A DNA stretch of 64,000 bases from Seriola aureovittata (Eukaryota; Chordata; Actinopteri; Carangiformes; Carangidae), in assembly GCF_021018895.1 (NCBI RefSeq), contig NC_079368.1, forward strand, positions 7,376,001 to 7,440,000, written 5' to 3'. Under the pieces are notes generated by a model. That model made no database searches and had not been told where the DNA came from. It saw nothing but the letters and a program-made list of their open reading frames with translations. Of this stretch, positions 1-12,800 are shown piece by piece (the first letter of the stretch is position 1; each line of letters opens with the position of its first letter). A program made the position numbers and the translations under genes.

Positions 1-110
1 TTACTGGCATAGCTTTAAATCCTTCCCTGTAGAGTGTTGGTGAGAAGTCTGTAAGCAGACGGCAAATCAGAGGTAAACCACACAACCAGGTCAAATGTAA
101 GCAATAAAGA

Positions 111-116
111 TTTATT
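111..116 (-). terminator. crybb2: crybb2 poly(A) signal
   Basis: The minus strand reads AATAAA here, about 145 bp past the crybb2 stop codon. This gives a short 3' UTR, as usual for beta-crystallin genes. No competing signal lies closer to the stop. Confidence 0.75.
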
Positions 117-260
117 AATTTGCTTCAAAGAATGTCACTATTGCAACAGCTGCAATAGATATCAAAATGCTTTGTGGTGTACATGAAGGGCAAAGGGTTT
201 GCTGCTGGCGGGGAGTAAGGCGGCCGAGGTCAGGGTTCATGACAGGGAAGAGTCACAAGC

Positions 261-1492
261 TTAGTTGACGGGGTGAAAAGCGCCCCTCTGATGCCACTGC
301 ATGTCTCTGATGCGCCTCACCGACTGGATCTGAGGAATCTGGGCTCCGAACTCAACGCTGTCCTTATACTCCCCCTTTTCAAACAGGTACTGATAGCCTC
401 TGTAGCCTGGATACTGATAGCCCACCCAACTGGAGCACCAGCAGCAGAGAGTGAGGGAGAAGTGAGAAGACACAGTTAGAGGTCAAAGGACAGTGAAAAG
501 AGTATCATACAACATTTTCTTGCACGGTGGACTCACGTGCCACTCTGAACCCGAACAGAAGAAACCTTCTCCTGGTAGCCGTGTGCGTGAAAGCTGGGGA
601 CATCGTCATCTATGATTTCTATCTTCTTCCCTGCAAAGCTGGGGTTTTCGTAAAGGACAATCTTGTGCTCCTGGCTGTCCTGAGAGAGCAACAAAACAAT
701 CCAGTGGGTGATTTGTTGAGCCACTGTTGGGATGACTGATGGGGGGGGGGGGTAAAAAAAAGTGTGCTGTCTTACCACTTTAATCGGGCGGAATGCAACA
801 ATGGTGTCACTGCGCCTGCTGTTGGTCCAGGAATCCCAGCGAGGATACTCCCCCTTCTCAAACACATACTGCTCCCCCTTACAGCTGGCCTGCTCGTATC
901 CCACCCATCTGAGAGGCCACAGGAGAAAAAGATGGAGGGTTGTGGTTGGTGCAGGAAATAAAGCTACTTAAATATATGTACCACATATTCATTTGTTTTT
1001 CAGTCCATTTTTTCCCACGCCATCCCTCCGCTCATTGAGGGTCAGTCCCTCTTTGTCTGTCAGTCATCTCCTTGTTTTCTGTCTGTGTCTGACCCACACT
1101 CACGGTCCACACAGCACCAGTATGGAGCCCACTTTCTCCACGCCTGCTTCCTGGAGGTTGTTGCAGGGGCCAGTCAGCTCATGGCAGCGTCCCTGGAAGT
1201 TTTCCTGCTCATAGATAACCAGCTGTGTACCAGTGGGAGAAAAGAAGAGAATATGTGTGAAAGAGTTCTGTGAGTGTTATTGAGCTACTGGTCTTAATTT
1301 CAAGCATGTCCATCTGTTGCCAATCTGATGTTTGGGAGATGCAAGCATCTAAATAAGGAGAGCGCACAAGTGTTTACAAGAAGGAGGAAGTTGTAAATTG
1401 TGTTTGAGTCGGTCTCTGCCTGTCCTCACCTTAAATGCACTGGTGCCTGGCTGCTGCTGCTTGGATGCAGGGTTCTGGTGGTCTGTGGCCAT
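261..1492 (-). CDS. crybb2: Beta-crystallin B2 (lens structural protein)
   Basis: Soluble lens protein built from four Greek-key motifs in two domains. Coding exons (minus): 1430-1492, 1104-1222, 776-908, 537-679, 261-429; the phases join into 208 residues. Exon sizes 119, 133 and 143 bp are those of the beta-crystallin family, one motif per exon. Residues 1-21 are the N-terminal arm, starting [11 protein letters not shown] as in mammalian CRYBB2 (MASDHQTQAGK). The motif exons carry [39 protein letters not shown] and the ending [15 protein letters not shown], all diagnostic of B2 rather than B1 or B3. The start ATG lies in the second exon, behind an acceptor at 1518-1520, and a non-coding first exon lies near 1881-1905. 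Expression is probably lens-restricted, from family knowledge. Nothing is broken. Confidence 0.96.
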
Positions 1493-1925
1493 AGTGAACG
1501 GATCGGCAAGGATAAAACTGAAAAGAAACAAAGACTAAATTGTAATTTTATTGTTTCTGATAAATATCTATGGAGGTTCACATAATCTAAAAATGTATAT
1601 ATATATTAAAGCTAAAATCCGAGCAGTTCAAACTGCTATTAATCCCTCTTTTACAGATTTTGTTTTCTATTATTTTCTCATATTCAAAAGTGCCCATTCC
1701 TGTCCCTCCAAAACAAATTCACAACCATCTGAACATAGAATCACTGCATTGCAGCATGGGATAGAGTTTGTAAAGATTAAACCTAAAACATAGTTGCAAA
1801 AGAAAAACAAGCGGTTAAAAAAAAAAAAATTATAAATGTAAACTTAACAAAATACAGCACAACGGATATAAACCCCTTACCAGTACCTGTCTGTGCCAGT
1901 GTGTTTGTGATGGCACGATCAGCTC

Positions 1926-1933
1926 AATATATA
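1926..1933 (-). promoter_or_regulatory. crybb2: crybb2 TATA box and non-coding exon 1
   Basis: The minus strand reads TATATATT here. A start about 25-30 bp downstream (near 1900) gives a tiny untranslated exon ending at a good GTAAGG donor (1875-1880) or alternatively at GTACTG (1881-1886). This fits the usual crystallin layout of a short non-coding first exon followed by the ATG exon. The transcription start is inferred. Confidence 0.7.
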
Positions 1934-2059
1934 CGGGATGCCCAGGGGTGGAAACTTTGCCAACAGTACCCAAAGCGTCCAAGCTGGCCTGCAGATCGGC
2001 CTGCCATAGGCCCAGCACACTGAAATGAGGGGTCACCGTGTAGCCTCCCCCCTCCCTTG

Positions 2060-5000
2060 GGTGTCACACTCCCACAAAGTTATTTCATTAGTTGTCAGTT
2101 TTGTCCAGCCAGTCATTGTTCGATATCCACATGATTCAGCACAAACAGTGCCAATAGTTCCACACCTACAATGAAAGGGAGAGAGAAAGAGAAGGATTGT
2201 AAAAGATGGGGTTTACTGTGCTGGAGAGATTGGGACTGAACTGAATAACAGTCCAAAACACTGCTGAATATTTACACAAGTGTAGGTTTATTTAGTATTT
2301 CATTTCTAGAAAACAGTCGTATTGTTCAATGTGAAAATCCATTGCCGCTGCTGTTTGCAAAGATAAAAGAGAACAGCGCCTGTGGTTGGATTCAACTTCA
2401 ATCAAATGACATCTTTCTCCTGTTGACAGTAAAAAAAATTGTTAAGTGACAATCCATTGTATTCAATGTAAGTAATATGGCACCCGAGTAAAGTAAATAC
2501 ATGTAGTGAAGCACTGTGTCAAACTACAACTTTGAGGTTCTTGTACTTGAGTATCTCCATTTTATGCTCAGAAGGAAAATCTAATAGTTTTTACTCCACT
2601 ATATTTATCTGACAGCTGCAGCTACAGACCAACTAAAGAGTGATTTCCCCTCCAAACATCTCAGATGGTTTCGATTAAATAATTGTTTGAAGCCCAACAA
2701 GGTCAAATGATCCAATATTTCACAAAAACAGCACAGTCCCTAAATCAGTATCATTTTGTGCAGCTGTCTTTTCTTCTTTTTCTTCTTTTCTACCATATTA
2801 ATCTCACAACCATCAGATTTATCTTGTGACCGTTTGGAGGGGGTCGATTCCCGGGGTGGGATCCACTGAACTAAAGTACGTAACTGTATGTGAAGTAGAT
2901 AAAACTATCTTCACCTCCACTAACTACAACAATAAAATGCTGTAACTAACAATAAACAACATTTTGCTTATAATAACGTCTTCTGTACTGTTACTTCTGT
3001 ACTGTTATTTTGAGTATATTTACATTGTTTACTGTATAAACAATTACACTTCTTCTACTGCTGCAAAATGGTTCATTTCCCCTTTTATTTAGTTTTAATG
3101 ACCTGATATCTGCATGCGACAATATCACAAGGGGACAGAAGTTAAAAATATATATTGTGTGAATATGTAGAGAAGTCATTTTTGAGCCAAGTGTAAATCT
3201 AAGCATTTAAATAATATGTATAACTTAAACACAACTCGGTCAAAGTGTCATGTGTGACGTGTGAGGACAGATAAACTAAAGTGGAGGTTGTAGATCTGAT
3301 GTTTTGCGTTGGTCTGTTTCAATGTAGAGGCAGAGGTGTGTCTACTGAAATACTTCTGTGCCATTTTTCTGCGCTTGTTGTGATACTTTAAATGTTTACT
3401 CTGCTGCCTTTAATAGGGATCTTTTCACTTGGAAGTCACGGTGTAATTACAACAGCTAAAACTCTAAAACACGGGTTAAATCCACTTTTCTCCTGCGCAC
3501 GTGCAGTTAGAAGGTGTCTGCATGGCCTTGACGACACAGCTCAGTGGGCATGAGAAGCATGTGGAGTATTTATGTTGGTATATAGGTGCAAAAGAGATTT
3601 TTACTTTAATGAGATACCTGATGAAATTTACTGTGAAGACTTCTATGCAATTTGTCTGTCTTTCTTAGACAGTGGTGTTAAGGTGTTCAGTACATTACAT
3701 GATCCCCATCACAGCTGCCCTGCACCCTGAAGCTAACAACTGACCACCTCTAGCATTGATACTAAGGATACTGTCCAAGCAATCCTCCTGTTATTTCAGA
3801 GAGTTCATACCGTATTTTGTTATTTACCATTGAAAACAGTAGTGTATCAACCTCAGTGACTCCTCCCCTCACCCACCCACCACCTGTATACAGTAGCTCC
3901 AGCGGCGCTGACCTGACCTGGTGCTCTGACCTGTGTGAGGACGTCCATAAAGATCAGTGCAGTTGTGTCATCTTGTGGTTGTCTTTCCATTTTCCAAACA
4001 CCAAGATAACTTCCCCAGGGGTCACATAACACAACTGTCGTATTACATTATGGTGCTGGGTACCTCAAAGAGCTGATTAATATAACAGTATGTGTGAAGA
4101 GAGTGTGTTTTATTGAACTGACATACAGTGAAAGTCCTGGATGGAGACTGTGAGGATCATGGGCCTCAGCTCTTAAACTACCCACATCATGTGTAAAATG
4201 CTCCAACTCCTGTAGATGACTAAACCTCAGAGAGCAGAAACAGATCCAGTCGGCCCTAATTACCTCACAGTCAGAAATAGTTCAGTGAACTGTTTGTGCT
4301 GCATTCAAATGTTGTTTCATCATCTAAATTAATCTAATAGAGGAGTGTGCTTCTATAAGACAGATGGCCAGTTTGAGACACAATCAGGATTTTGGCAAAT
4401 TCAGGTCTATGAGTTTTTTCGTGTTCAAAGACATGTGCTGCTGATCTTATGTTTTTCACTTCATTACACTTCATTTCAGTTCAACAGAACCAGGAAAAGA
4501 TTGTATCAGGGAGCACTGGTTAATTATCTGTTTTTCCTGAGATTACAGCCAAGATTCACAATCAACATCTGGTTTGCAAAATACAGGCCTGAGCCTACAT
4601 CTAGTGTTCATGAGGAATATAGTACAAGCCTTTGCATGTATTGAGGATTGTATCAAAGAATTTAAGGGTACAAAAAGCAATACAGCTCCATATTTTAGTG
4701 CAACCCTTTGTGTACGTCTGAATTAGGGCTCTGGGTGTTAGAGCTCATGTCAACAAGACTTTATGCTGCACTTCACTGTAGGACTGAAAGTGACACTACA
4801 GCCCAAAAATAGCTCATACACACCATGAAAATTAGTGTTAGAAATCCAGATAATCCTTATTCAGTGTGGTCAACCCCCTGGACTCGATATGGATTGACGT
4901 TAGGATGTGTTTTCTTAAAGCTCAGAGGTAGAATACATGTTTTTTTTGTCGTTGCATGTATTCAATACTGGCATGCTAGAAAATCTAAAGCATAGGGAAG

Positions 5001-5640
5001 AACACAGTGTCACTCTATTCTGTTTTTAGACCTCTAAACGTCTCTTCTTAATCATGTTATAGAGGGAATTGTTATATTTTTGAATAATACATCAATAGTA
5101 CATTGAAATATTAGCCTGCATGTGCACTGTTTGGATGAGAAGTCTAATATTTAACTTATCAAAACTATGCACATAGCTGATATATTTTTCAATATTTACA
5201 TGATTTTAATGTAGTATATATTAGCTCCTATATTAACCTGGTGACCGTTCATCACGAGGATCATTAACCATCAATTGCACAGTGATGACTGTGGATGGGA
5301 ATGCTGTGCACCCTGTTTTAATAGCGAGCATACGAACAGTATGACATCATTTCCAGTGCTGTTAAGCAGATGCGTGTTCACATTTTCACTGAATAAGTCA
5401 TATGCTCCTAATGCTGGATGAGCTGTCTGACTAAAGTGGGGAAACACAGGCAGTAAAAATGGCACACGTGCCTTGGAAATGAATTCAGCGCTAAACACAT
5501 CTGCAGTTTATCTGCTGCACTATTTCCACATCGGTGTCATCACTGATAGTGGTTTTTCCACATCTTTACTATCTCAGCTTAAGCTATAATTTCCACCTTG
5601 ACGCACAAGTATGACATCATCAACAACAGGGCCGACTCCA
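2060..5640. other. Intergenic region between the two crystallin genes
   Basis: About 3.6 kb with no coding exon that I can support. It holds AT-rich unique sequence and, at about 2470-3060, an old interspersed repeat listed separately. The stretch from 3240 to 5640 shows short open frames only, without family similarity or splice-site support. Confidence 0.6.
2470..3060 (+). repeat. Degenerate teleost interspersed repeat, copy 1
   Basis: Contains the words CTTGTACTTGAGTATCTCCA, TACTCCACTATATTTATCTG and GACAGCT, then TTTTGAGTATATTTACATTG near its right end. I recognise this pattern of GTACTTTTACTTGAGTA-type ends around a CATTTATCTGACAGCT core from many fish genomes. A second copy in the same orientation lies at about 46330-47000. 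I do not know the family name, and the borders are approximate. Confidence 0.55.
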
Positions 5641-5652
5641 GGTCAAACAACT

Positions 5653-5658
5653 TTTATT
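5653..5658 (-). terminator. Poly(A) signal of the crybb1-like gene
   Basis: AATAAA on the minus strand, about 125 bp beyond the stop codon at 5781. It gives a short 3' UTR like that of the neighbouring crybb2. Confidence 0.7.
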
Positions 5659-5780
5659 CGCCACTGAAACATACATGGCACTCCTCACTGGGCACAAGCA
5701 GCGTTTGCCATGGTTAGGTTAAGGCAGAGGGCAGGCACTGTTGTCAGCATGGGGGGAGGCTATGAGGGTGAGGATCCTGC

Positions 5781-7143
5781 TCAGCTGGCTCCAGCTGTTG
5801 CAGGGGGGGCAGGAGGTGCTGGGGCGGGGTCGGGGTCGGGGCCGGGGCCGGGAGCTGGATCTGGGTCAGGAACGGTGAAACAGCCCCTCTTGTGCCACTG
5901 CATGTCCCGCACACGTCGGACAGACTGGATCTGGGGCGCAGGGGCCTCCCAGTCATTCCAGTGCTTGAAATCTCCTCGCTCGAAGATAAACTGGCGGCCT
6001 CTGTAGCCTGGGTACATGTAGCCGACCCATCTATAGGAAGGGAAAACAGAAAAAATAGATTATAATAACTTATTATCTTGGAGTCAGACTGGTTAAACAG
6101 GAAAAAAACAAGAGAAATGGATGAAATGGGGATTTAGGGAGGATCTTACGTTCCGTTAAGAGCCTTGACACTTGCTACACGATCCTGAAAACCATGGCCC
6201 CACAAACTGGGAACATCATCATCAACGATCTCCATCTTTCTACCTGTAAATCCAGGGTTCTCGAACAGGTGTAGCTTGTGCTCAGCGCTGTCCTGTTGAG
6301 GAGAAACAGACACATGGATACTTGGTAAAACCAGGTAAAACAGTGATGGCAAAATACAAAATTAAAAGAGTGACTAGTAAAAAAGTAACATATGGGCAGC
6401 TTCCGTTTGAAACACTGCACATGTTAGTTTGTAAGATCTTGTTTTGCATTGAGACGAGCCACTCACCACTTTGAGTGGCCTTACAGACAAGAGGGAGTAG
6501 CTGTTCTGACTGTTGGTCCAGGTGTCCCAGCGTGGATACTCGCCCTTCTCCAGAATAAACTGCTCCCCTGTGAACCCATGTCGATCATAACCCACCCAGC
6601 TGTGAGGGAAAAAAGGAGAACACAGATGGTAACATTTATCTGACACCACATCAAACATGACAAGGTTGATAACACATTTCTTGGTGCGTATGTGAGGGAA
6701 GATTAAATGAAAGATGCACTTTACTCACGGTCCTGACTCGACTATCACAGATCCGACCTTCTCCAGTCCCTTCTCTGACACATCTTTAGACTCTGCAGAA
6801 AACTCCGCCTTGCAGCCCTGGAAGTTCTCAAACTCAAACAGCACCACCTGGATCACAGAAAGAGAGAGAGAGTGAGAGAGAGAGAGACTTGCATGTCACC
6901 AGGAAGTTTGAGATCAAGACCTCCAAGAAGTGGCATTTAATGTCTACGAAGAATTCATGTGGTGATGATATGATACAGACAGGATCCAAAGGAAAGTGTA
7001 AGAGTAAAGCAGTGGAGCAAAGAGGAATTCCTCCCTGATTAAAGCAGCTTTTCATCTCTGGTCAGTACCTTATACGTGGCTCCAGCTCCACCCTGGCTCT
7101 TCCCAGCAGCCAGCTGCTCCGGGGCACTCTGCTGCTCCGACAT
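5781..7143 (-). CDS. Beta-crystallin B1-like, with a long C-terminal tail
   Basis: Lens beta-crystallin of the B1 group, with four Greek-key motifs. Coding exons (minus): 7069-7143, 6729-6847, 6467-6599, 6150-6292, 5781-6030; the phases join to 239 residues. The three middle exons are again 119, 133 and 143 bp. B1 features include [20 protein letters not shown]-like [18 protein letters not shown] and the last motif GDFKHWNDW (GDFRHWNEW in mammalian B1). The N-terminal arm is only about 25 residues and lacks the long Pro/Ala-rich arm of mammalian CRYBB1. Instead, 28 residues of Pro-Asp-Pro-Ala/Gly repeats follow the last motif, from about residue 212 to the stop. I cannot decide between crybb1 itself and one of the fish crybb1-like paralogues, so no symbol is given. 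Confidence 0.92.
5821..5853 (+). repeat. G-run tract (G-quadruplex-like) inside the crystallin last exon
   Basis: Six successive runs of 3-4 G separated by 1-2 bases (GGGG-C-GGGG-TC-GGGG-TC-GGGG-CC-GGGG-CC-GGG) on the plus strand. This is the template strand of the crystallin gene. The tract encodes the [11 protein letters not shown] tail. Confidence 0.85.
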
Positions 7144-7547
7144 CCTCCTGATCCACTGCTCCTCCACTTTTTGGCAGCAGCACACACACAGACAAAGCAC
7201 CATCCATCATACATGTACACACGGGAAAAAGATATGCACACAGGAGGAAAGCTCAATGTCATAGTTGCAATTTATAACTCACCCTTGAACAGGAGGATTG
7301 AATTCATTTTGGCCTAAGGTAAAGTAGCAATCATGTGCATAGTATTCTGTTAACATGATATCAACTGACACAAAAGATTACAGCCTGATTCCTTAAAGTA
7401 AACAGTCATCAGTCCTTTACAGGTTCAGTTACAGTCCATGAGTCCTCCAAACCTGGGTCTTCACTGATGCAGCACCATCTGATTCCACTGCATTGGCATT
7501 AATACACTACAAGCTATTGATTCCTATGTCCAGAATGAGGCTTTTAC

Positions 7548-7652
7548 CTGGGTATGCCTGCTTGGAAGTGGTAGTGTCCCTCTTTCTCTGTGCCTCTTGG
7601 TGTTTGGTGGGGTTGAGCCATTAGAGGGCAGGGACAGGGGGGGGGTATTTAT
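7548..7652 (-). promoter_or_regulatory. TATA box and non-coding exon 1 of the crybb1-like gene
   Basis: The minus strand has ATAAATA at 7646-7652. A start near 7620 would produce an untranslated exon ending CCCAG at 7548, followed by the donor GTAAAAG (7541-7547). It would splice to an acceptor shortly upstream of the ATG at 7143. The layout copies that of crybb2. Start and exon 1 are inferred. Confidence 0.6.
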
Positions 7653-7870
7653 GGTTTATTTCTGGCCACAACAGCAGAAAAGGGGAAGCTGTTGATACAG
7701 CAAGTCTGTCGCTTACATTGTGTCCGTAACACTGCCTCTCAATAGGCAGCTGTGTTGGCACACGCTACCCTGCCTGTCCGCCTGGCTGCCAGTGAGCACT
7801 GTGTGCGGGTACAGGGAGATAGAGCCAAGAGGATTCAGCAAATAGCCACGCTCAGCACAAACACATGCAT

Positions 7871-7929
<59 letters not shown>
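7871..7929. repeat. (CA)n microsatellite
   Basis: About 27 almost perfect CA units between the crystallin promoter and the kiaa1671 3' end. It also creates spurious open frames of Thr-His or Val-Cys repeats on both strands. Confidence 0.95.
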
Positions 7930-7931
<2 letters not shown>

Positions 7932-8182
7932 ACTACACCCAATCTCTACCACACTGAACTTCCTCACACCTTTCTCGCAAATTTGGGTTGGTGTCATCAG
8001 ATCAAATTCTTTCACTCACATGTTTAACAATAAACCTGAATAACTTTCATCACTTTCATCAGAGATTGTGATTTGATTAAAATTATTTTCATCAACACAA
8101 ATCTTTATCATGTGCACACAACACTCACCCATCTCACAGGAAAGAAACACTAGACAGAGGCTGTAGCTAAAGTCAAGTAAAT

Positions 8183-8199
8183 TTTATTAAGAATTTATT
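8183..8199 (-). terminator. kiaa1671: kiaa1671 poly(A) signals
   Basis: Two AATAAA hexamers on the minus strand (8194-8199 and 8183-8188) about 1.7 kb beyond the kiaa1671 stop codon. The sequence from 8200 to 9887 is therefore probably 3' UTR. It contains no convincing exon and has a 24-base A run (T in the transcript) at 9647-9670. Confidence 0.65.
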
Positions 8200-9887
8200 C
8201 GCTTTAGGACACTGGCCAGTACAACACAGTGCAATATACATCTTTACTTTCAAATAAAAAAAGGACAAGGAAGGACATAAAAATAAACCCTCAAATTTTA
8301 TGACAAAGTAAAACATCCATGTACATAGAAACCAGGGACAATCACTCCAAAGACTCGATCAACACATTCACTTGCATTGCATGAGCACTCCAACAATACA
8401 GGAGACAAAACATGGCCAACAAGAGGGGGCAGAGGTCAGTGCTGTAGTGCATCAAGTGACAAAGTGCTTTACAGGAGCGCAGAGCGAGTGGGTGGATGGC
8501 AAACATGAGGAGTTCAGCTAGTAAGCAGGTGCAAACAGTCAAATCTGCTTGGAGTTATACAGAGGGTAGAGAGTCATTTCAACAATGTAGAGAGTGAAAG
8601 ATCCCTCCAACTGGAGTCATGTAAACCAACCCCCCAACTCTGAGCCAGTCAGTCTGAGCAAAGCCTGGTTTGACAATAAAGATTGTGCATGCACATTAAT
8701 GGGGACAAAATAGAGGGAAAATTGCACATTCATTGGAAAAACATTGTCAAAACATGATCGAGGAGTGTGTGAAGGAGACATGTATGGCTTATGATGGATG
8801 CTTTCAGCTACAATCATTCTAATAAAGGAAGGAAGACAGGTTGAGTAGTGTTTTCATAAAAGACTGAAGAATGTATTTGTGCTGAAAAGGAGTGTGCATG
8901 ATTGACAGAAGCAAAACGTAGTTGGCCAAAAGTCCCCCATCGATCTTCCACAAAGACAAAACATACTTAGACAAAAGATATACAGTACAGTATGCAGGAG
9001 CTGGGACACTGTTAGGTTGCAGGGTCTATATCAAAGTAAAAGGCTGTAAAGCCTCTACGGTAGTGATGCATCTGAGTGTTGTTTTCAAAACTAGCTCTCT
9101 GTCTTTGTTAAATCAATGATAATACAAATATAACATTTCCTGATTACACTTACTAACATGATATACACTCCCACTGACAATCAAGTCAGAGGTGATTTGT
9201 TCTCTATGTTCAAAGATTACTAGCATCTGAAATGTTATCCTATGGCAATGCTTGTTTGACTCCCACCAACGACCTCCACAGATAACACATGCACGGACGA
9301 CGCAGACGCAGCCAAGTTGTACATATCAGTCGAGTAAGGAAACTAAATACAAACATCTTGTAGAGGATTGGCTGGATTGTCCTCCAGCTCACGATGAAGC
9401 ACATCCAGGATAGAGAGGCATCGTGGTCCCACAAGAACTGACTTTTCCCCTCCCCTTTTCCTGGTCCCTGTTAAACCCTCCTGGTGCAGGAGAGCTCCCA
9501 CAGGTTCAAGCATGAATTGGATAAAGAAGAGCAGCCCGATGTTTGTTTTTTTCCCTCCTTGCTTGTGTTTTTCTTTTTCAATAAGACATTGACTCTCCTT
9601 TAAAAAAGGCACCATGCACATTTATCGACCCAGATGGGCAGAGAACAAAAAAAAAAAAAAAAAAAAAAAACAGATAGAAAAAAAAAAATATATCAGCAGC
9701 TGTAGATTCCCCTCTCCTGCTCTCTGGGTCAAACGTTAAGGCTTCTGTTTCACATAGATTCATCTGTTAAGGCAACCTTGCGGAGAGAATGAGAGGAAAA
9801 CAGTTGGCAAAGATAATTATGAGCTTTTTGATGTGTTTTGAAAAGACACACAGAGAACACTAAGAACTATCTCACCTCATTATTTCC

Positions 9888-12800
9888 TTAGCTCTCACTT
9901 TCATATTGACTCAAACGCTTCTTGGACTTCAGCTCTTTCAACCACTGGGGTGAGTCCTCCTCACTAAAGAGATATGAGAAAGTTAATGCGAGAAAACAAA
10001 GAGCTAAGAAGAAATCCTTGTCTCCTGAAAAAGCATCCTCTATGCAAATGGTGTCTCTTACCCATTTTCTTTCCCACCAGGTGGGGGCAGTACACGGGCT
10101 GCCCGGGGAAGGAAGGGGGACTTAGGTGAGCGAGAAAGCTGGGAGGGAGAGGGAGTAGGTCCATCAGTTTGATTGTCAGAGTCACCCCTCTTTTTCAGCT
10201 GGGCCTGAGAACAAGGAAGAGCCATTTCAGAACTTTCAGGGGAGTTGAAAATAAAAACACATCAGTTTCAGTAGAAAATACATGAAAGGAGTGTGCTTTA
10301 ATATCAATTAAAGTCAGATTCCACTGGTTAACATAAGAATACTTTCAGTAAATCTGTTTTTCTACTCAGATAAAGGCTCACCTTTAAAGCTGAAGGGTCC
10401 ATCCCAGGGAACAGGGCGACCCTCTGTGGTGGAGAGGCAACAGCAGGATGGGCGTCAGCTCCTCTGGCCTGCTCCTCAGAGTCTGAGTCATCGTCTTTAC
10501 TCTCAACCTTTGCCTCTGTCATGGGGAAAACACAAATTATTCTTACATGTCAGCATGTAGTTGTCAGTTAAAAAGGGGTATGAGGTGGGTTGCAGTTATA
10601 CATTCAGTCTTCCATTAAAACTGCAATTCGACTACAAAATTAAATTTCTGAGTGCATCAATTTCACCACCTGATCAGTGTAAACTGATGGAAGAGCATCG
10701 TATCAAGATTTTAGCTGGTTTTGTTTGGTGCAACGACGAAGATTAACGCAAAGATTACAGCTCTCTAGGGGAAGTGCTAACCTGTGGAGTCTCGGTAAAG
10801 CCAGTCCTCAGTGGTTCCTCCCTCTCCCTCTAGCAGCGCAGCACTCTGACGGGCGGCTCTGCTGGGTCGTGACCGTGGCGCTCGTTTCTTCCCCAGCTGG
10901 GCTCTGGAGCGGAGAGCGCTGGTGTCTAACAGAGTGGTCGGAGCCTGGATGTCAAGACACAGAAAGAAAATATATGAGCCAAGATGTAAACACGCAAGTC
11001 TCATCGAGAACATAAGTGTCAAACATGAAAAGACCCAAACGGATAAAAACAAAATCACACAATCAGACATGACGGACCGGCACATGTGACATCAAAAGAC
11101 CAGAGCTGTGGTTGACTCAGCTGTCACTCAGGTGACACTTACATCAGGGAAAGAGAGTGGCTGGCTGTCAGATGAGGATGGGGAAACGAGGCCGTCCAGA
11201 GTGTCAGTTTCAAACTGTGAAGCACGATCACCTGGCGTGTATGGGGGAGTTTTCTTCCTTGGTGAAGGGCTGATGTTGCTCTCTGAGCTGGGAGTGGCAG
11301 GAGTGAGGCTGAAATGGGTTAAAAAAAAAGAAGAAAAAAAAGGAAAAACATCTGAAAACAACTGTGTGGTTGCTGTAACCACAGTTACAATCAAATAGTC
11401 TGAGTCATACTTTTGTTCCTGTCAACACTGTGGGAAGCTTTGATTTACATGATGCACCTAAAAACAGACTGCAAGCCTCCCCTGTCACCATGACAGGCTT
11501 AAAAACAATTATTCATATAAAAATATATCTCTAACAATTTAACTTATTTTTTCACAAGTTTGAATTGCTATCCATTCTTATAAATGCTGGTTAATGTTGT
11601 GTTGTTATTCTCTGGCCACAGGAGGTCAGTAACAGATTGCAATGTAACAACTGACACAAAGGAGGAGGAGGAGGACAGGAGCAATCTGTCTGTGTTACAG
11701 GATGGTGCTGAGTTATTTGACCTTTTTTATTTATCATCCCCGAGCTAAATCCAACAAATAATGTATCCATGTATCCTGCTACAGCAATGGTTTTCTGTGG
11801 TGTACAGGTTCCAACATTATAAGACTGTGGCTACAAACAATGCTCATTAGGATTAATTCATGTTTGGATTGAGTCTTTCCAGGGGAATTGTTTCTAAAAG
11901 ATAAAATAATATTGGTGTTTTCATCAGTCTTGTGTACACAGTTCTTTATCAGAGCTCCACAAGAGAGATGGTCAGAATCTCAAATCTGATCCATAATGAT
12001 TTATGCGCAATGAAGGCAGTAGCACCTTCTTGGTTTCCTTTAAACACTACACAATACAATGGTTTTTAATAATATGTTAATTAAAAAAATGGCATGCAGT
12101 ATTTGGTAAATCTCTTGTGTCACTGGGCTTCGAATAAATAAAAAAAAGACTGCATATAAGACCTCATATTAAAGCTTGTTGCTAATGGCCTTTAACATTA
12201 AACATTTTATCTATACTGTCTCTTTAAGCAGACGATGGAATCTTATAGGATTTTAGCCAATGTAATCTTTTTATTGAGTATCAATCCATCCTCCATCTTT
12301 AAATCTTTGTTAGTTCCAGCTCCTCTGAAGCTGCATGCCTTCAGTTATTGTGTGTAGAAACAATAATCTGTGCTGGGTAAAAAACAGCTTTCTTGTGCTG
12401 TTTTAGCACTGGTGCTGCTGGTGAGGCTGGTGAGGTAGTTGTGTTTGCATGCAGTTGACAACTCTGGACTGTTTGGGGACACTGACATGTGTTGTATGCA
12501 TGTAAACACACTGAACACATCTGGAGAGCGGAAACAGTGCATGTTTACCTGTCATCAGTGCGCAGTCCTGTCTCCCAGGTCCCGTACTGACTGTCAGTCT
12601 CACGGACCGGAGTTTCTGAATCATTCCCCTCCTCTTCACCACTGACACTTTGTTTCTGCTGCACCTGGAGGCAGCAGGGAGGGAGAGGAGAGACGGGGAG
12701 ATTATTAATGAATGCGGAGGAATCAAATTGGATCTCAGTTATGTAACACACTAGCTTGGGAGACACCAAAAGCAGCTCTCACTTGACATTCAAAATCTGT

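Noticed and set aside
7713..8027. Open frames of about 90-100 residues on both strands around the CA repeat
   Set aside because: Length comes from the microsatellite (Thr-His or Val-Cys repeats); no family similarity.
9343..9621. Minus-strand frame of 92 residues downstream of kiaa1671
   Set aside because: Lies in the inferred 3' UTR next to a poly(T) run; no similarity recognised.
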